NCBI RefSeq assembly: GCF_900107675.1
Contig: NZ_FNRI01000004.1
Coordinates: forward strand, 309,318-373,317
Direction: 5' to 3'
Length of the DNA stretch: 64,000 bases
From: Alistipes timonensis JC136
GTDB lineage: Bacteria; Bacteroidota; Bacteroidia; Bacteroidales; Rikenellaceae
Shown: positions 1 through 8,724 of the stretch, piece by piece
Layout: each line of letters opens with the position of its first letter
Numbering within the stretch: position 1 is the first letter of the stretch
The notes under the pieces: model-generated
The model's input: only the letters and a program-made list of their open reading frames with translations
Told to the model about the DNA's origin: nothing
Databases searched by the model: none
Program-made: the position numbers and the translations under genes

Positions 1-1596
1 CCAGGTCGATGTCGTAGTTGGCGAAGAGCTGGGTGGTGTGCGTATAAGTGTCCGTACGGCTCTCTTTGAGGTCGGTGGTCGTGGCGTCGGAGAGGTACGA
101 GGGCGTGACCGTGGGATCGTTCCACGGCGTGTAGGGAACGGCGATGTTGAAGTCCTTGTCCTTTTCGAACACGTATTTGGGAATGAACGCACCCGTGATT
201 TTCAGACCTTTGACGGGCGTGATCTCGACCTGGAACTTGCCGCCTCCGAGCCACGTCTCGTTGCGCTTGGTTCCGCCTTCCATCATCTTGCCGTAGGGGT
301 TGATACCCTCTTTTCCCGAGGCGATGCGGCCGTCGCTCCACTCGGCCGCGAACGTCGGCGGCATGTAGCGCATCGATCCCGACGGGCTGTAATAGGGATT
401 CACCGACTTGGTTTTGCGCATGTTCAGGTCGAGCGATACGTTGAGCCATTTGGCCAGCCGGATATCGTTGTTGGCCCGCACGGTGAAGCGTTTCCACGAA
501 AGGTTCTTCCGGAAAAGACCGTCCACGTCGTCGTACCCCAGGCTGATTTTCGTACGTGTGGTCTTGCCGGCGGAGGTGATGCTCAGCGCGTGCGACTGGC
601 GCAGGGCGTTCTTTTTGAGGATCATGCCGAGCCAGTCGGTGTCCGGATAGAGATCGGGATTCTGCGCATGGAATTTCCGGTAGTCGGCGATCTCCTCCTG
701 CGTGTAGACGCTGTACAGACCGCCCGACGGCGTGTCGTTGTACATCTGTTCGTTCTGGGCCTTCATGTAGCCTACGGCGTCTTCGTATTCGGGCATGCGG
801 GTCGGATAGTCGAGCGAAACCGAATAGGTGTAGTCCACTGAGGTCGGTTCGCCGCTCTTGGCGCGTTTGGTGGTGATGAGGATTACGCCGGCGGCGGCAC
901 GCGCTCCGTAGATGGCCGCCGATGCGGCGTCTTTCAGCACGGAGATATTCTCCACGTCGGCCGGATTGACATCGCCGATCGTTCCGGGGGCGCCGTCGAT
1001 GATGACCAGCGGCGAGCTGTCCTTCATCGAGGTGATGCCGCGGATGCGGATGGTGGCGTTGGCGCCGGGGGCCGAATTGGTCCTCGTCACGGTGACTCCG
1101 GGCAAAGCCCCTTGAAGGGCGTTCGAAATTTGGTTGGTTTTGCGGGCGGTGAGGGCGGCGCCGTCGACGCTGGCGATGGCTCCCGTGAGATCCTTTTTGC
1201 GCATCGTGCCGTAGCCGACCACCACCACGTCGTCCATTTCGTTGACGGCTTCGCGCAGGATTACCTCCACCCGCGTTTTGCCGCCTGCGGGGACGGTTTG
1301 GGTTTCGTAACCGATAAATGAGATTTGCAGGACGGGCTGGACGCCTGCGTCGAGTTTGATGGAGAATTTTCCGTCTGCGTCGGTCGTGGTGCCGAGCGTG
1401 GTGTTCTGAACGATGACGGTGGCTCCGTAGATGGGTTTACCTTGCTCTGTTTGCACGGTCCCTTGGATTGTCCTTCCCTGGGAGAAGGCGGAAGTGGAGA
1501 GAAAGAGGGTTTCGATGAGAAATAAAAGAGATGCTAAAATGAAATTGCTGAATCTCCCCCCCCCGCATTAGAAAAAAATGTCGGAAGTTTTTTCAT
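1..1596 (-). pseudogene. SusC/RagA-type TonB-dependent transporter, 5' part, out of frame at a G9 tract (phase-off or frameshifted)
   Basis: Outer-membrane transporter of the SusC family; the C-terminal barrel lies beyond the left edge. Translating the minus strand after the G tract gives a hydrophobic signal peptide ending ...TSAFSQ, a carboxypeptidase-regulatory-like domain (GTVQTEQGKPIYGATVIV), the TonB-box-like DDVVVVGYG, a plug domain (LQGALPGVTV, ISVLKDAASAAIYGARAAAG) and the first barrel strands. Reading from the best start (ATG at 1596-1594, MKKLPTFF), nine G at 1564-1556 throw the frame off and a stop follows at about codon 21. Ten (or seven) G would restore the full frame. A second ATG just before the tract (1568-1566) would need eight or eleven. 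No in-frame start exists between the upstream TAA and the signal peptide. So as given the gene is off: through phase variation, mutation or a homopolymer sequencing error. Confidence 0.8.
1556..1564. repeat. C9/G9 homopolymer at the 5' end of the SusC gene
   Basis: Nine consecutive C on the + strand, G on the coding strand, between the presumed start codon and the signal-peptide core. The tract sets whether the start codon and the transporter body share a frame: out of frame at nine, in frame at ten for the MKK start. Confidence 0.9.
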
Positions 1597-1682
1597 AATA
1601 ATTAAATTAGTAGTATATTTGTGACGCCTACCTGCCCACACGGAACAGAGTTGGAAGGCTGAAAACCGTGTGGTAGATAATG

Positions 1683-1714
1683 CGAATATACGTGGATATT
1701 TTGTAAAAAGCAAA
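1683..1714 (-). promoter_or_regulatory. Bacteroidetes-type promoter of the left SusC gene
   Basis: On the minus strand TTTG (1714-1711) is followed after 20 bases by TATATTCG (1690-1683), close to the TAnnTTTG -7 consensus. It leaves a leader of about 80 bases before the ATG at 1596. The rest of the 1597-2002 interval holds no recognisable gene and no clear promoter for the rightward gene. Confidence 0.5.
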
Positions 1715-2002
1715 GAAACAGCCGCGTTTTTTGCAGTTTTCAGTTTTTATATTTCAGTGTGTCTCGTCCGGTGATTTCCGGTTCCGGCCGGATTCTTCGG
1801 CAACGGGCATTGCAGTTCTCAACGGGGACCGGCTCCCTGTCGGATAGGTGTTCGCGGTCGAAACCGCCATGTTTCGTTGTCTTTCGGTGTCGGATGCATA
1901 TTATGATCCGAAAGTTTGAAACGGAACGGCGGTTTGATCTGCAACGGCGCTCCGGCGGACGGCCGCGCTCCGCAAACTCACTTATTAAAACCACAGATTC
2001 TC

Positions 2003-3565
2003 ATGAAACGTTATTTTATAGGTATTTTCCCGGCAGCGGCGATGGCCGCCGCTACGCTGCTGCCCGGATGTGAAAATGAAAACAATGTGACCGGAGGCAA
2101 GGCGAATATCTCGGTCCCCTCGCAGGTGGCGCTGGATGACATCGCCGGGGACGGCGAAATCCGCACGTTCGATGTCGAGAGCGACGGCTACTGGTCGGTG
2201 ATTGCCACGGGGGCGGACGGCGATGCGGCTCCCTGGATCTCGGTCGAGCCCGCACAAGGTATCGGCGACGGGAGTGTGGCCCTCTCGTTCGCCAAGAATC
2301 CCAGCAATAATGTTTCGCGGTCGGGACAGGTTTGCGTGCAGTTGCGGGACGAGTCGAAGAATGTGTTGCTGCCCGTCGTGCAGGGAGCGGCCTCCTATCC
2401 GACCGGATTCCAGCCTTTCGTACACCTGATCGAATTCGCCAAGGGCGACATCGTCAACTGTGTCAGCGGCAGGGTCAACGAGGCGAAGAACGCTTTCCTG
2501 TTCAATGACGGGGCGAGCATCGCGCTGACCGGGGCCGGCGATATGACGGTGGCCGGCCTGACCGCGGACCGCTATTACATCGGCGTGCTGAGGGCTTCGG
2601 GCTGGGATGCGGAAAATGCCGCGTGGACCGTGGCGGTTCCCGTGACCGGCGAATTGTCGGGGACGCTTTCGTTCGGCTTCGGCATGCTGACCAACTCCTC
2701 TTCGCTTTGCGCCGTTCCCCGCGATTGGAAAGTGGAGTGGAGCGCCGACAATGCGACCTGGCACGATATCGACGCGTTCTATGCCTGGAACGGCAAGAAT
2801 GCCTGCCCGGCGGAAAGTTCTGTCAGTGCCGACAAGTCGGTGTCGTTCGCGCTGCTGCCCAACATCAATGCGGATGCCTACAACCACCGTCAGGCGGTCT
2901 TCACCGTTCCGGCTTCCGCGCCTCTCGCCAAGGGGAGCACGCTCTACGTGCGTGTGGCCAAGGCCGGCGACACGCCTGTCAAGGGTACCGCGATCGACCC
3001 GTCGCACATCGTCCGTTTCACGTTCGGCTGCTGCGTCTCCCAGTTCGAAAAGAAGGCCTACCACACGACGACGATGCCCGTAGGCGAGCAGGTCGTACTG
3101 GCTCAGGGATTCGACGACTGCCTTTCGGGACTGGATTACATGTCGGACATCGGCCACCTGGCCTATGTGACCGGGGCGGCTTATGACGCTCCGGAGGGTT
3201 GGAGCGTTTCGGGAACCGTGACCGCCTCCATCGGATATGTTCGCCTGGCGGCCAAGGGCGTGCTGACCACGCCGGCGCTCGCATCGCTCGGCACGACGCC
3301 GACCGACATCGTCGTTTCGTTCAAAGCCGTGGTCCGGTGCAGTTCCACGGATGCTATCGATAAGAAGGAAATCACGGTGCAGGTGGCCGAAGGCGACGGT
3401 ACGGTCGAGGCGCAGCCCGATATGACCGGAGAGTTCTCGAAGCGCGACGACTGTTTCGCGTGGCGTACCTTCACGGTGCGCGTGACCGGGGCGACGGCTT
3501 CGACCAGACTGGCGTTCAGCAACACGGGGCAATGGTTCCTGGATGACGTTGTCGTAACCAAATAA
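2003..3565 (+). CDS. BACON-domain surface lipoprotein, SusE/F-like position
   Basis: Predicted outer-membrane lipoprotein of 520 residues. The start at 2003 was preferred to an in-frame ATG at 1916 because it gives a clean lipoprotein signal (MKRYF...LLPGC, Cys about residue 23). Residues 35-135 resemble a BACON domain (VESDGYWSV, PWISVEPAQG, and a Gly/Ala-rich exit), a module often linked to carbohydrate binding in Bacteroidetes. The C-terminal part ends WFLDDVVVTK, as in jelly-roll glycan-binding regions, and matches the style of the last domain of the lipoprotein at 44764-48024. It is divergent from a SusC gene and 12 bp upstream of an FAD oxidoreductase. A glycan-binding accessory role is inferred from context; no catalytic motif was seen. 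Confidence 0.75.
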   Translation: MKRYFIGIFPAAAMAAATLLPGCENENNVTGGKANISVPSQVALDDIAGDGEIRTFDVESDGYWSVIATGADGDAAPWISVEPAQGIGDGSVALSFAKNPSNNVSRSGQVCVQLRDESKNVLLPVVQGAASYPTGFQPFVHLIEFAKGDIVNCVSGRVNEAKNAFLFNDGASIALTGAGDMTVAGLTADRYYIGVLRASGWDAENAAWTVAVPVTGELSGTLSFGFGMLTNSSSLCAVPRDWKVEWSADNATWHDIDAFYAWNGKNACPAESSVSADKSVSFALLPNINADAYNHRQAVFTVPASAPLAKGSTLYVRVAKAGDTPVKGTAIDPSHIVRFTFGCCVSQFEKKAYHTTTMPVGEQVVLAQGFDDCLSGLDYMSDIGHLAYVTGAAYDAPEGWSVSGTVTASIGYVRLAAKGVLTTPALASLGTTPTDIVVSFKAVVRCSSTDAIDKKEITVQVAEGDGTVEAQPDMTGEFSKRDDCFAWRTFTVRVTGATASTRLAFSNTGQWFLDDVVVTK

Positions 3566-3577
3566 CCGGCGGAAGCT

Positions 3578-4963
3578 ATGGACAGAAGGGATTTTCTGAA
3601 AAAAGCGGGGGTTGCGACGTTGTTGCTCTCCTCGGGAAATGTGCTTGCCGCGGCAACGACGGTAGAGGACTCCATGACTCCGGACGGGAACGTTGCGGAG
3701 AAGAAACGCCGCGTGCCGGTAAGCCGCACGGCCGACGTGGTGGTTTGCGGCGGCGGTCCTGCCGGTATCGGCGCCGCTATCGAGGCGGCCCGTTCGGGTG
3801 CCCGGGTCGTGCTTATCGAGCACGCCGGGTTTCTGGGCGGCACCTGGACGGCCGGACTGTTGGGCGTCATGCTCGACCACGAGAACAAGACGGGCCTGAT
3901 GCAGGAGTTGAAGCAGACGCTCACCGAACGCAAGTGGCGCAATACGAAAGTTTGGACCGACGAACTTTTTACGTTCGATGTCGAGCGGATGAAACTGCTG
4001 CTCGACGAACTGTGTGCCGGGCATAAGATCGAAGTGCTGCTTTATACGTCGGTCGTGGCGACCGTTGTGGACCGGGGACGCATCACGCATGTCGTCACCG
4101 AATCCAAGTCGGGGCGCGAGGCGATCGCCGGAGAGGTCTTTATCGATGCGACGGGCGACGGCGACGTCGCTGCGCTGAGCGGCTGCGGATTCGACTGGGG
4201 AGATGCCGAAGGGCATACCCAGCCGATGTCCATGCTGGGACTGGTGACGGGCGCCCGGTTCGAGGAGATCAAAGACTGCGTGCTGTGGGACGGTCGGAAG
4301 ACCCGGAGGGCTTCCAAGCGGAACCTGATTGCCGAAATCCGTCGCAGCGGTTTCGAGGCGAGCTACAAGATGCCGTGCCTGTTCCTGCTCCACGACGATC
4401 TCTATGCGCTGATGGCGACGCACCAGTACGGTGCCAGGGGCATCAGCCGCGATGACCTGACGAGGGCGAGCATCGAAGGCCGCCGCGAGGTGCACCGGAT
4501 CGTCGATTCGCTCCGCTCGCTGGGCGGCCGCTGGGAAGGGCTGAAACTCGTGGCCACGGCGTCGCAGATCGGATGCCGGGAAGGCCGGCGCATTCACGGA
4601 CTTTACACCGTTACGGAGCAGGACTTGGTCGAAGGACGCCGTCACGAAGACGCCGCCTGCGAGGTGCGCTACGGAGTCGATGTCCATTCGGTGCACCTCG
4701 AAAGCGAAGGCAAGGGTGGCTCCTATACGCGCGGCATCAAGTCGAAGCCCTACGATATTCCGCTGCGGGCCCTGATCGCCCGGGATGTCAAGGGGCTGAT
4801 GATGGTGGGCCGTTGCATCAGCGGCGATTTCATCGCCCATTCCAGCTACCGGGTCAATTCCAATTCCGTCATACTGGGCCAGTCTGCCGGACGGGTGGCT
4901 GCGACGGCCGTGCGCGAGCATAAGGCGCCGCAGGAGATACCGTTCCATTACAGGCAGTTGTGA
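3578..4963 (+). CDS. Exported FAD-dependent oxidoreductase (FAD_oxidored family)
   Basis: Flavoprotein of 461 residues. The N-terminus MDRRDFLKKAG followed by a hydrophobic stretch is a twin-arginine (Tat) signal, which would fit export of a folded flavoprotein. A dinucleotide-binding motif VVVCGGGPAGIGAA (about residues 51-64) is followed by LIEHAGFLGG and later by DATGDGDVAAL and a C-terminal MMVGRCISGDFIAHSSYRVN block, typical of the FAD_oxidored group found in Bacteroidetes polysaccharide loci. The substrate cannot be read from the sequence. It probably shares a transcript with the BACON lipoprotein 12 bp upstream. A larger relative without a signal peptide lies at 37819-40122. Confidence 0.8.
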   Translation: MDRRDFLKKAGVATLLLSSGNVLAAATTVEDSMTPDGNVAEKKRRVPVSRTADVVVCGGGPAGIGAAIEAARSGARVVLIEHAGFLGGTWTAGLLGVMLDHENKTGLMQELKQTLTERKWRNTKVWTDELFTFDVERMKLLLDELCAGHKIEVLLYTSVVATVVDRGRITHVVTESKSGREAIAGEVFIDATGDGDVAALSGCGFDWGDAEGHTQPMSMLGLVTGARFEEIKDCVLWDGRKTRRASKRNLIAEIRRSGFEASYKMPCLFLLHDDLYALMATHQYGARGISRDDLTRASIEGRREVHRIVDSLRSLGGRWEGLKLVATASQIGCREGRRIHGLYTVTEQDLVEGRRHEDAACEVRYGVDVHSVHLESEGKGGSYTRGIKSKPYDIPLRALIARDVKGLMMVGRCISGDFIAHSSYRVNSNSVILGQSAGRVAATAVREHKAPQEIPFHYRQL

Positions 4964-5005
4964 ATGGACGGTCGAACGAATGCAAATTATTAAAAAAGAA
5001 CGAAA

Positions 5006-5923
5006 ATGAAAAAATTACGATACCTGTTTTATGCAGCGGCATTTTTCGCCCTGGGATGTTCCTCGGGCAAATCGGAGGGCGAGGAGCCGGCGCCCGGTCC
5101 CGAAGGACCCGCTTCCGGCGTGTTTTCCCTGAAAGTGATGTCTTTCAATATCCGTTACAGCAATACGACGGATCAGGGTGAGAAATCCTGGTCGCAGCGC
5201 CGGAAGCCTTGTGTCGATATGATCAAGGATGTGAATCCCGGAGTGATCGGCATGCAGGAGTCGCGCACCGAGCAGCGCAATTACCTGAAAACGATGCTCA
5301 CGAAATACGAACTGCTCGAAGTGCCGAACACCGGAACGGGTTCCGGCGGAAATTCGACGGTGCTTTACCGTACCGATCTCTTCACGCGTGTCGATTGGGG
5401 GTATTTCTACCTGAGCGACACTCCCGAGAAGCCTTCCGCACCGTGGGATGCGACCAATTCGGCGCGCCGCTCTTCCGTGTGGGTGCATCTGAAAGACAAT
5501 GCTTCGGGGCGGGAGTTCGTCTTCCTTTCGACGCACTTTCCCGAATCGAACACCTCGGCTGCGGACAACGAGGCGCGTTTGAAGTGTGCGCAGCTCAATG
5601 TGAATAAAATGAAGGAGATCGCCGGGACTCTGCCCGTCTTTATCGTGGGCGACATGAACTGCTCCTATGCTGCCGACGATACGCGCCGGTCGGCGCTGGC
5701 GCCTTACTATGCGTGGATGCAGTCGGGCCGGGAGAAGGCTCCCGACCGGGACGGCGCTTACAGTTATAACAATTTCGGCGGCGGCACGCCGTCGGCCCGG
5801 TGGAATCTCGACCATATATTTTACAAGGGCGTTAAGCCGGTCCGTTTTCAGACGGTCACCACGCCGAACTATGGTGTGGCTTATCTTTCGGATCATTATC
5901 CGATCACGCTCACGGTCGAATAA
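5006..5923 (+). CDS. Secreted endonuclease/exonuclease/phosphatase-family lipoprotein
   Basis: Phosphodiesterase-type fold of 305 residues behind a lipoprotein signal (MKKLRYLFYAAAFFALGC, then an acidic Pro/Gly linker). Family motifs run in order: VMSFNIRYSN near residue 45, IGMQESR (metal-binding Glu), LSTHFPESN, VGDMNCS (Asp/Asn pair) and LDHIFYKG...LSDHYPIT (the Asp-His pairs). All expected catalytic positions are present, so it is probably active. Members cleave phosphodiester bonds in nucleic acids, sphingomyelin or inositol phosphates; the substrate is open here. It lies 42 bp downstream of the FAD oxidoreductase and is followed by a good terminator, so it likely ends the operon. Confidence 0.85.
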   Translation: MKKLRYLFYAAAFFALGCSSGKSEGEEPAPGPEGPASGVFSLKVMSFNIRYSNTTDQGEKSWSQRRKPCVDMIKDVNPGVIGMQESRTEQRNYLKTMLTKYELLEVPNTGTGSGGNSTVLYRTDLFTRVDWGYFYLSDTPEKPSAPWDATNSARRSSVWVHLKDNASGREFVFLSTHFPESNTSAADNEARLKCAQLNVNKMKEIAGTLPVFIVGDMNCSYAADDTRRSALAPYYAWMQSGREKAPDRDGAYSYNNFGGGTPSARWNLDHIFYKGVKPVRFQTVTTPNYGVAYLSDHYPITLTVE

Positions 5924-5944
5924 CCATAGATCGCCGGAAAAAGA

Positions 5945-5988
5945 TTCCGCTCCTGCTGCAATATGCGGCAGGAGCGGATTCCATTTTT
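5945..5988 (+). terminator. Rho-independent terminator after the phosphodiesterase gene
   Basis: Inverted arms of 11 bp (5946-5956 and 5968-5978, TCCGCTCCTGC and its complement) enclose a short loop and are followed by a T-rich stretch (ccatttttgtt). Confidence 0.8.
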
Positions 5989-6057
5989 GTTGCAAATTAT
6001 TCCGTGTGGTCGGAAGGTTCGAAGTCGCATGCGGGCGGTTTTTCGACCGAATATGCG

Positions 6058-6089
6058 AACAAAAAGAGGACGGATTCGAAAATCCGTCC
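6058..6089 (-). terminator. Terminator downstream of tRNA-Leu(TAG)
   Basis: Nine-bp arms (6068-6076 and 6081-6089) with a CGAA loop; on the minus strand the hairpin is followed by CTTTTTG, just downstream of the tRNA 3' end. Confidence 0.75.
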
Positions 6090-6104
6090 CCGGGAGTTGC
6101 TTTG

Positions 6105-6186
6105 TGCGGATAAAGGGACTCGAACCCCCACGCCGTAAGGCATCAGATCCTAAGTCTGACGTGGCTACCAATTACACCATATCCGC
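6105..6186 (-). tRNA. tRNA-Leu (anticodon TAG)
   Basis: The minus strand folds as a class II tRNA: acceptor GCGGATA/TATCCGC with discriminator A, anticodon stem CAGA/TCTG around loop CTTAGGA (anticodon TAG), a long variable arm (TGCCTTACGGCG) and the T-loop GTTCGAGTC. CCA is not encoded. Confidence 0.93.
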
Positions 6187-6257
6187 ATCGGTAAGACAAA
6201 GGTATGCAAAAATTCACAAATAGCAATCGGTGACGGGGATTATCCGGGTTTTTTGGT

Positions 6258-6265
6258 TATTTTTG
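6258..6265 (+). promoter_or_regulatory. Candidate -7 element for the COG2509 flavoprotein gene
   Basis: TATTTTTG fits TAnnTTTG and lies about 20 bp before the ATG at 6284. No clear TTTG is present at the -33 position, so this is tentative. Confidence 0.35.
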
Positions 6266-6283
6266 TAGACAAAATTCTATAAC

Positions 6284-7837
6284 ATGCCGCAGCAGATTAC
6301 CCTCACGCTCACTCCCCGGCAGGCTGCCGATGCGAAATTCTACACCGCGCAGGCGGCTCGTCGCATGGGTATCCGCGAGACGGACATCGCCCTGGCGCGG
6401 GTCGTGAAACGGTCGATCGACGCCCGCCAGCGGCAGGTGAAGGTGAATCTCACGCTGGATATCTACGCTGACCGCGAGCCGCAGCCCGGGCCGGTGCATT
6501 TCGACTATCCGTCGGTCGAAGGCCGTACGGAGGTGGTGATCGTGGGCTCGGGGCCTGCGGGGTTGTTTGCCGCCCTGCGGCTGATCGAACTGGGGCTGCG
6601 GCCCGTGATTCTCGAACGCGGCCGCGATGTCTCGGCCCGCAAGCGCGACATCGCGCAGATCAACCGCAACGGGGCCGTCGATCCCGATTCGAACTATGCC
6701 TTCGGCGAGGGCGGGGCCGGGACTTTCTCCGACGGCAAGCTCTTCACGCGCAGCAAGAAGCGCGGCGACTACAACAAGGCGCTGCAAACGCTCGTATTCC
6801 ACGGCGCGACGCCCGAGATACTCTACGAGGCGCATCCGCATATCGGCACCGACCGCCTGCCGGGCATCATGCAGCGTATCCGGCAGACGATCGTCGATGC
6901 GGGCGGCGTGTTCCGCTTCGGGAGCCGCGTCACGGACCTGAAAATCGAAAAAGGCCGCATCGGCGGCGTGTGGTGCGGCGACAGCCTGATCGAAGGTGCC
7001 GCCGTGGTGTTGGCTACGGGGCATTCGGCACGCGATATCTATGAACTGCTTCACCGCCGCGGCGTGCGCATCGAGGCCAAACCGTTTGCCATGGGGGTGC
7101 GCATCGAGCATCCGCAGGCGTTGATCGATTCGATTCAGTATCATTGCGAAACGCGCGGCGAATACCTTCCGGCAGCCTCCTATTCGCTGGTGAGCCAGGA
7201 GAACGGCCGCGGGGTTTACTCGTTCTGCATGTGCCCGGGCGGCTTTATCGTCCCGGCCATGACCGACGCTGCGCAGTCGGTGGTCAACGGCATGTCGCCC
7301 AGCGGCCGTACGTCGCCTTATGCCAATTCCGGACTGGTGACCGAGGTGCGTCTGGCGGATTTTGAACACCTGCGGAGCGAGTGGGGCGAACTGGCGGGGC
7401 TGAAATTCCAGCAGCAGTTCGAGGAGCTGGCCCGCCGGGAGGGCGGGGAGCACCAGATCGCTCCGGCGCAGCGGGTCGCCGACTTCGTGGCGGGGCGCGC
7501 GAGCGGATCGCTGCCCGCGACCTCGTATATTCCCGGTGTCACGCCCTCACGGCTCGACCGCTGGATGCCCGGTTTCATTGCGCAGGGGTTGCGGCAGGGG
7601 CTCACGACTTTCGGCCGCCGGATGCGGGGCTATGTGACCGGTGAAGCGCTCATCGTGGGCGTGGAGTCGCGGACTTCGACACCCGTGCGCGTGCCGCGCG
7701 ATCCCGGGACGCTGATGCACCCTGAAACGGAGGGATTGTTCCCCGCGGGTGAGGGGGCCGGTTATGCCGGCGGCATCATCTCTGCGGCGCTCGACGGCGA
7801 ACGAATCGCCGAAGCGGTAAAAAATTATATCCGATAG
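6284..7837 (+). CDS. NAD(P)/FAD-dependent dehydrogenase, COG2509 family
   Basis: Cytoplasmic flavoprotein of 517 residues. An N-terminal region of about 80 residues precedes the Rossmann motif VVIVGSGPAGLFAALRL (about residues 86-102). Next comes NYAFGEGGAGTFSDGKLFTR, a signature of the widespread but poorly characterised COG2509 dehydrogenases, and VVLATGHSARDIYELL. The C-terminal FAD-contact block reads LFPAGEGAGYAGGIISAALDG. The physiological reaction is unknown. It starts a probable operon with a GT2 glycosyltransferase (3 bp gap) and a Stealth protein; co-transcription with glycan genes may be incidental. Confidence 0.85.
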   Translation: MPQQITLTLTPRQAADAKFYTAQAARRMGIRETDIALARVVKRSIDARQRQVKVNLTLDIYADREPQPGPVHFDYPSVEGRTEVVIVGSGPAGLFAALRLIELGLRPVILERGRDVSARKRDIAQINRNGAVDPDSNYAFGEGGAGTFSDGKLFTRSKKRGDYNKALQTLVFHGATPEILYEAHPHIGTDRLPGIMQRIRQTIVDAGGVFRFGSRVTDLKIEKGRIGGVWCGDSLIEGAAVVLATGHSARDIYELLHRRGVRIEAKPFAMGVRIEHPQALIDSIQYHCETRGEYLPAASYSLVSQENGRGVYSFCMCPGGFIVPAMTDAAQSVVNGMSPSGRTSPYANSGLVTEVRLADFEHLRSEWGELAGLKFQQQFEELARREGGEHQIAPAQRVADFVAGRASGSLPATSYIPGVTPSRLDRWMPGFIAQGLRQGLTTFGRRMRGYVTGEALIVGVESRTSTPVRVPRDPGTLMHPETEGLFPAGEGAGYAGGIISAALDGERIAEAVKNYIR

Positions 7838-7840
7838 CCG

Positions 7841-8716
7841 ATGGAACCGAAAATCAGTGTTATCATTCCGGTCTACAACGTCGAGCCGTTCCTGGCCCGA
7901 TGCCTGGACAGCGTGGTGGGACAAACCCTGCGCGACATCGAGATCATCTGCGTCGACGACGGAAGTCCCGACCGTTCGATCGACATCCTGAACCGCTATG
8001 CAGCCGAAGATGCGCGTATCCGCGTGATTTCGCAGGAGAACCGCGGGCTGGGCGGCGCCCGCAACCGCGGGTTCGACGCGGCGGCGGGGGAGTTCGTCCT
8101 CTACGTCGATTCCGACGACTGGATCGATGTGGCCTACTGCGAGCGGCTCTACGAAGCGGCCCGGGAGACGGGGGCTGACGTGGCCTGCGCTTCGATGCTG
8201 AAAATCCGTCCGTCCTATTCGAAATGGACGATCCGTTACACCGAGCGGCAGGTGGTCGCCGGGACGCAGGAGAAGTTCCGCCTCTGCCGCTGTCCGCCCG
8301 ACTTCTACGTGATGAACAAGCTCCTGCGCCGGGAGATGCTGCTGCGGCTGGGGCTGCGTTTCCGCGAAAGGGTCTGCTACGAGGATGTCGAATACACGAT
8401 GCGCGTGCTGTGTGAGGGCGGGGACGTGGTGACGGTGCCCGGCGTGGTTTACCGGTATGCGGTGAATGCGACCTCGATCACCAAGAGCCGCCAGACGCCG
8501 AAAAAACAGCAGGATAAATATTTGGCCCACAAAGCGTTTGTCGATTATATGGCGGCGCACGGGCTGCATCTCGACGCGCGGTTCCGGCACATCACCCGCC
8601 GCACGTACGACCGTTGGGGAATCACGTGGTTGAAACTCAAAGAGTGCGGCGACCGGCAGACTTTCCGGCTGTTCGACCTGATCCCGGTCTGGCGCCGCCG
8701 CGCCGCCGACAAATAA
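7841..8716 (+). CDS. Family 2 glycosyltransferase
   Basis: GT-A fold transferase of 291 residues. It opens with ISVIIPVYNVEPFLARCLDS, followed by ICVDDGSPDRS (nucleotide-sugar binding Asp residues), GLGGARNRGFDAA and the metal-binding DSDD in VLYVDSDDWID near residue 90. CYEDVEYTMRVL is a typical acceptor-site ED motif. No membrane segment is evident, so it probably works at the cytoplasmic face on a cell-surface glycan. It lies 3 bp after the flavoprotein and 8 bp before the Stealth gene, which points to a shared role in building a surface polysaccharide. Confidence 0.88.
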   Translation: MEPKISVIIPVYNVEPFLARCLDSVVGQTLRDIEIICVDDGSPDRSIDILNRYAAEDARIRVISQENRGLGGARNRGFDAAAGEFVLYVDSDDWIDVAYCERLYEAARETGADVACASMLKIRPSYSKWTIRYTERQVVAGTQEKFRLCRCPPDFYVMNKLLRREMLLRLGLRFRERVCYEDVEYTMRVLCEGGDVVTVPGVVYRYAVNATSITKSRQTPKKQQDKYLAHKAFVDYMAAHGLHLDARFRHITRRTYDRWGITWLKLKECGDRQTFRLFDLIPVWRRRAADK

Positions 8717-8724
8717 GTACGACT

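Noticed and set aside
1597..2002. An invertible promoter of the Bacteroides type
   Set aside because: No inverted repeats flanking the promoter and no invertase gene in the window; the G tract explains the gene state better.
1985..4948. A 987-codon open frame on the minus strand opposite the BACON lipoprotein and FAD oxidoreductase genes
   Set aside because: It spans two genes with strong motifs on the other strand and shows no domain or signal of its own.
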